In this document: piece by piece, positions 63,179 to 64,000 of the stretch
Layout: every line of letters starts with the position of its first letter
Position numbering within the stretch: the first letter of the stretch is position 1
Source: Macrostomum hystrix
Lineage: Eukaryota; Platyhelminthes; Macrostomidae
Direction: 5' to 3'
DNA: 64,000 bases
NCBI GenBank assembly: GCA_950097015.1
Contig: CATNEN010000025.1
Span: 7,544,001-7,608,000 of the forward strand
The notes under the pieces: generated by a model
Databases searched by the model: none
The model's input: the letters and a program-made list of their open reading frames with translations, nothing else
What the model was told of the DNA's origin: nothing
Position numbers and translations under genes: made by a program

Positions 63179-63853
63179 TTAGTACAAAAATAAATTACCT
63201 TTCGAATGAATCTTTGTCCTAGAAATAAACACTTAACTAGTGATTATTAGATTTAAATCATATTTATGCAATAAAAATAGTATCTAACATTTTTTCGTTA
63301 ATCTCTCTAGACGTATTTATTAGAAATAATTATTTTTTGCAATTTTTCTCAAAAGAATGAAATTCATTCTTTTTTTCTGAAGTGTGCAGGCAGTATCTGC
63401 TGTTTTATAATAGGTATTTTCTCTCTATTCCAATCTTAGAAAAAGCAATAGTGATTCAATTTTGTATTCTTAAAATCTCGTACAGTTTTGTAGTTTACGA
63501 GTATCGTTACTCAAAGTTCAGTTTTTGCCGTGATACATACATTTTTTAACATTAACAATTACCATAATTTAAGATATCGAATTTTAAATATATTGAACAA
63601 TAAAATATTCATTTTGTATGTTGAAGCTTGCCGAGTGGCGAAGTTTGGCGTAAATAAAGATCAATATAGACGTATTAAGAAGAGCTATTAACCAATGTGG
63701 AAGAGATTCAGTTGTGTCAGAAGTTCAGAACACTCATCGTTGATAGTTCTTTAAAAATGGTGCCACATTTAATTTTTGCCCAACTGCTCACTGCACTACT
63801 GCTAGTAGCACTGCTGCGAGGGTTGTCATAAAATTCGCTGATATCTGCAAATA
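63179..63853. other. AT-rich stretch before the mariner fragment
   Basis: About 670 bp, strongly AT-rich up to about 63600. No gene is recognised. The terminal inverted repeat of the following transposon could lie in its right part, but I could not identify it. Confidence 0.4.
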
Positions 63854-64000
63854 TCAAAGAAGCAGAACAAAGAACAGCTTTGTTCTTCTTTGTCGCTTCT
63901 CAACATAGTCACACCCAAGCTGCACACATTTGTGCCATCTCTCTGGCAGCTTGCTGATGCCCTGGACGAATAATTCTGAAGGGGTCCCTCTCACCCACTG
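63854..64000 (-). mobile_element. C-terminal end of a mariner-like transposase, cut by the window edge
   Basis: The minus-strand frame ends in GISKLPERWHKCVQLG, then DYVEK and a stop at 63854-63856. This is the typical C-terminus of Tc1/mariner-superfamily transposases (G-I-x-K-L-x-x-R-W-x-K-C ... D-Y-V-E-K). The frame is open to the window edge, so the rest of the gene, including the catalytic DDE/D residues, lies beyond. Whether the copy is intact cannot be judged. Confidence 0.75.

Overview
The window is animal (metazoan) nuclear DNA. It has spliced genes with GT-AG introns, GC-rich exons in AT-rich surroundings, cell-surface and Golgi/ER families found only in eukaryotes, and animal-type transposon remains. 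The phylum cannot be fixed from sequence alone. Few introns, GC-rich coding exons and extreme minisatellite load would suit a free-living flatworm such as a macrostomid, but this is a guess.

Layout, left to right. Positions 1-2434 are a 29-bp minisatellite. A very large Dachsous-like cadherin gene follows (+, 3467-20010, three coding exons, 2,871 aa). Its first intron holds two minisatellites and a TTAA-flanked MITE. Two more arrays follow (20669-21170 and 22183-24052). Next come an unrecognised two-exon gene on the minus strand (24574-25568), a divergent small possible secreted-protein ORF (25824-26096) and an AT-rich stretch with decayed retroelement pieces (about 26540-26745 and 28503-29020). 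A monocarboxylate-transporter-like SLC16/MFS gene (+, 29472-46322) has eight exons that join in frame to 874 aa. After a second TTAA MITE (47334-47939) comes PGAP2 (+, 51000-55113, six exons, 271 aa), with related 30-bp arrays on both sides. The last gene is a METTL7-type methyltransferase (+, coding 61168-62053, 242 aa) with an inferred upstream non-coding exon near 59320-59398. The window closes with the C-terminal end of a mariner-like transposase on the minus strand.

The dominant signal is tandem repetition: about 25 different arrays cover roughly 40% of the window. They are not scattered at random. All seven SLC16 introns, all five PGAP2 introns and the inferred METTL7 5'UTR intron contain an array, each intron with its own unit. 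In most cases the array begins within tens of bases of the 5' splice site and ends shortly before the acceptor, so these introns are little more than splice signals around a minisatellite. The cadherin introns and the short intron of the minus-strand gene do not follow this pattern. This is the observation most worth pursuing.

The genes do not form a pathway. The cadherin acts at the cell surface, the SLC16 protein transports solutes across a membrane, PGAP2 remodels GPI-anchor lipids in the Golgi, and METTL7 is an ER or lipid-droplet-associated methyltransferase. Exon joins were worked out by hand from reading frame, splice consensus and family similarity. No transcript data or database search was used.
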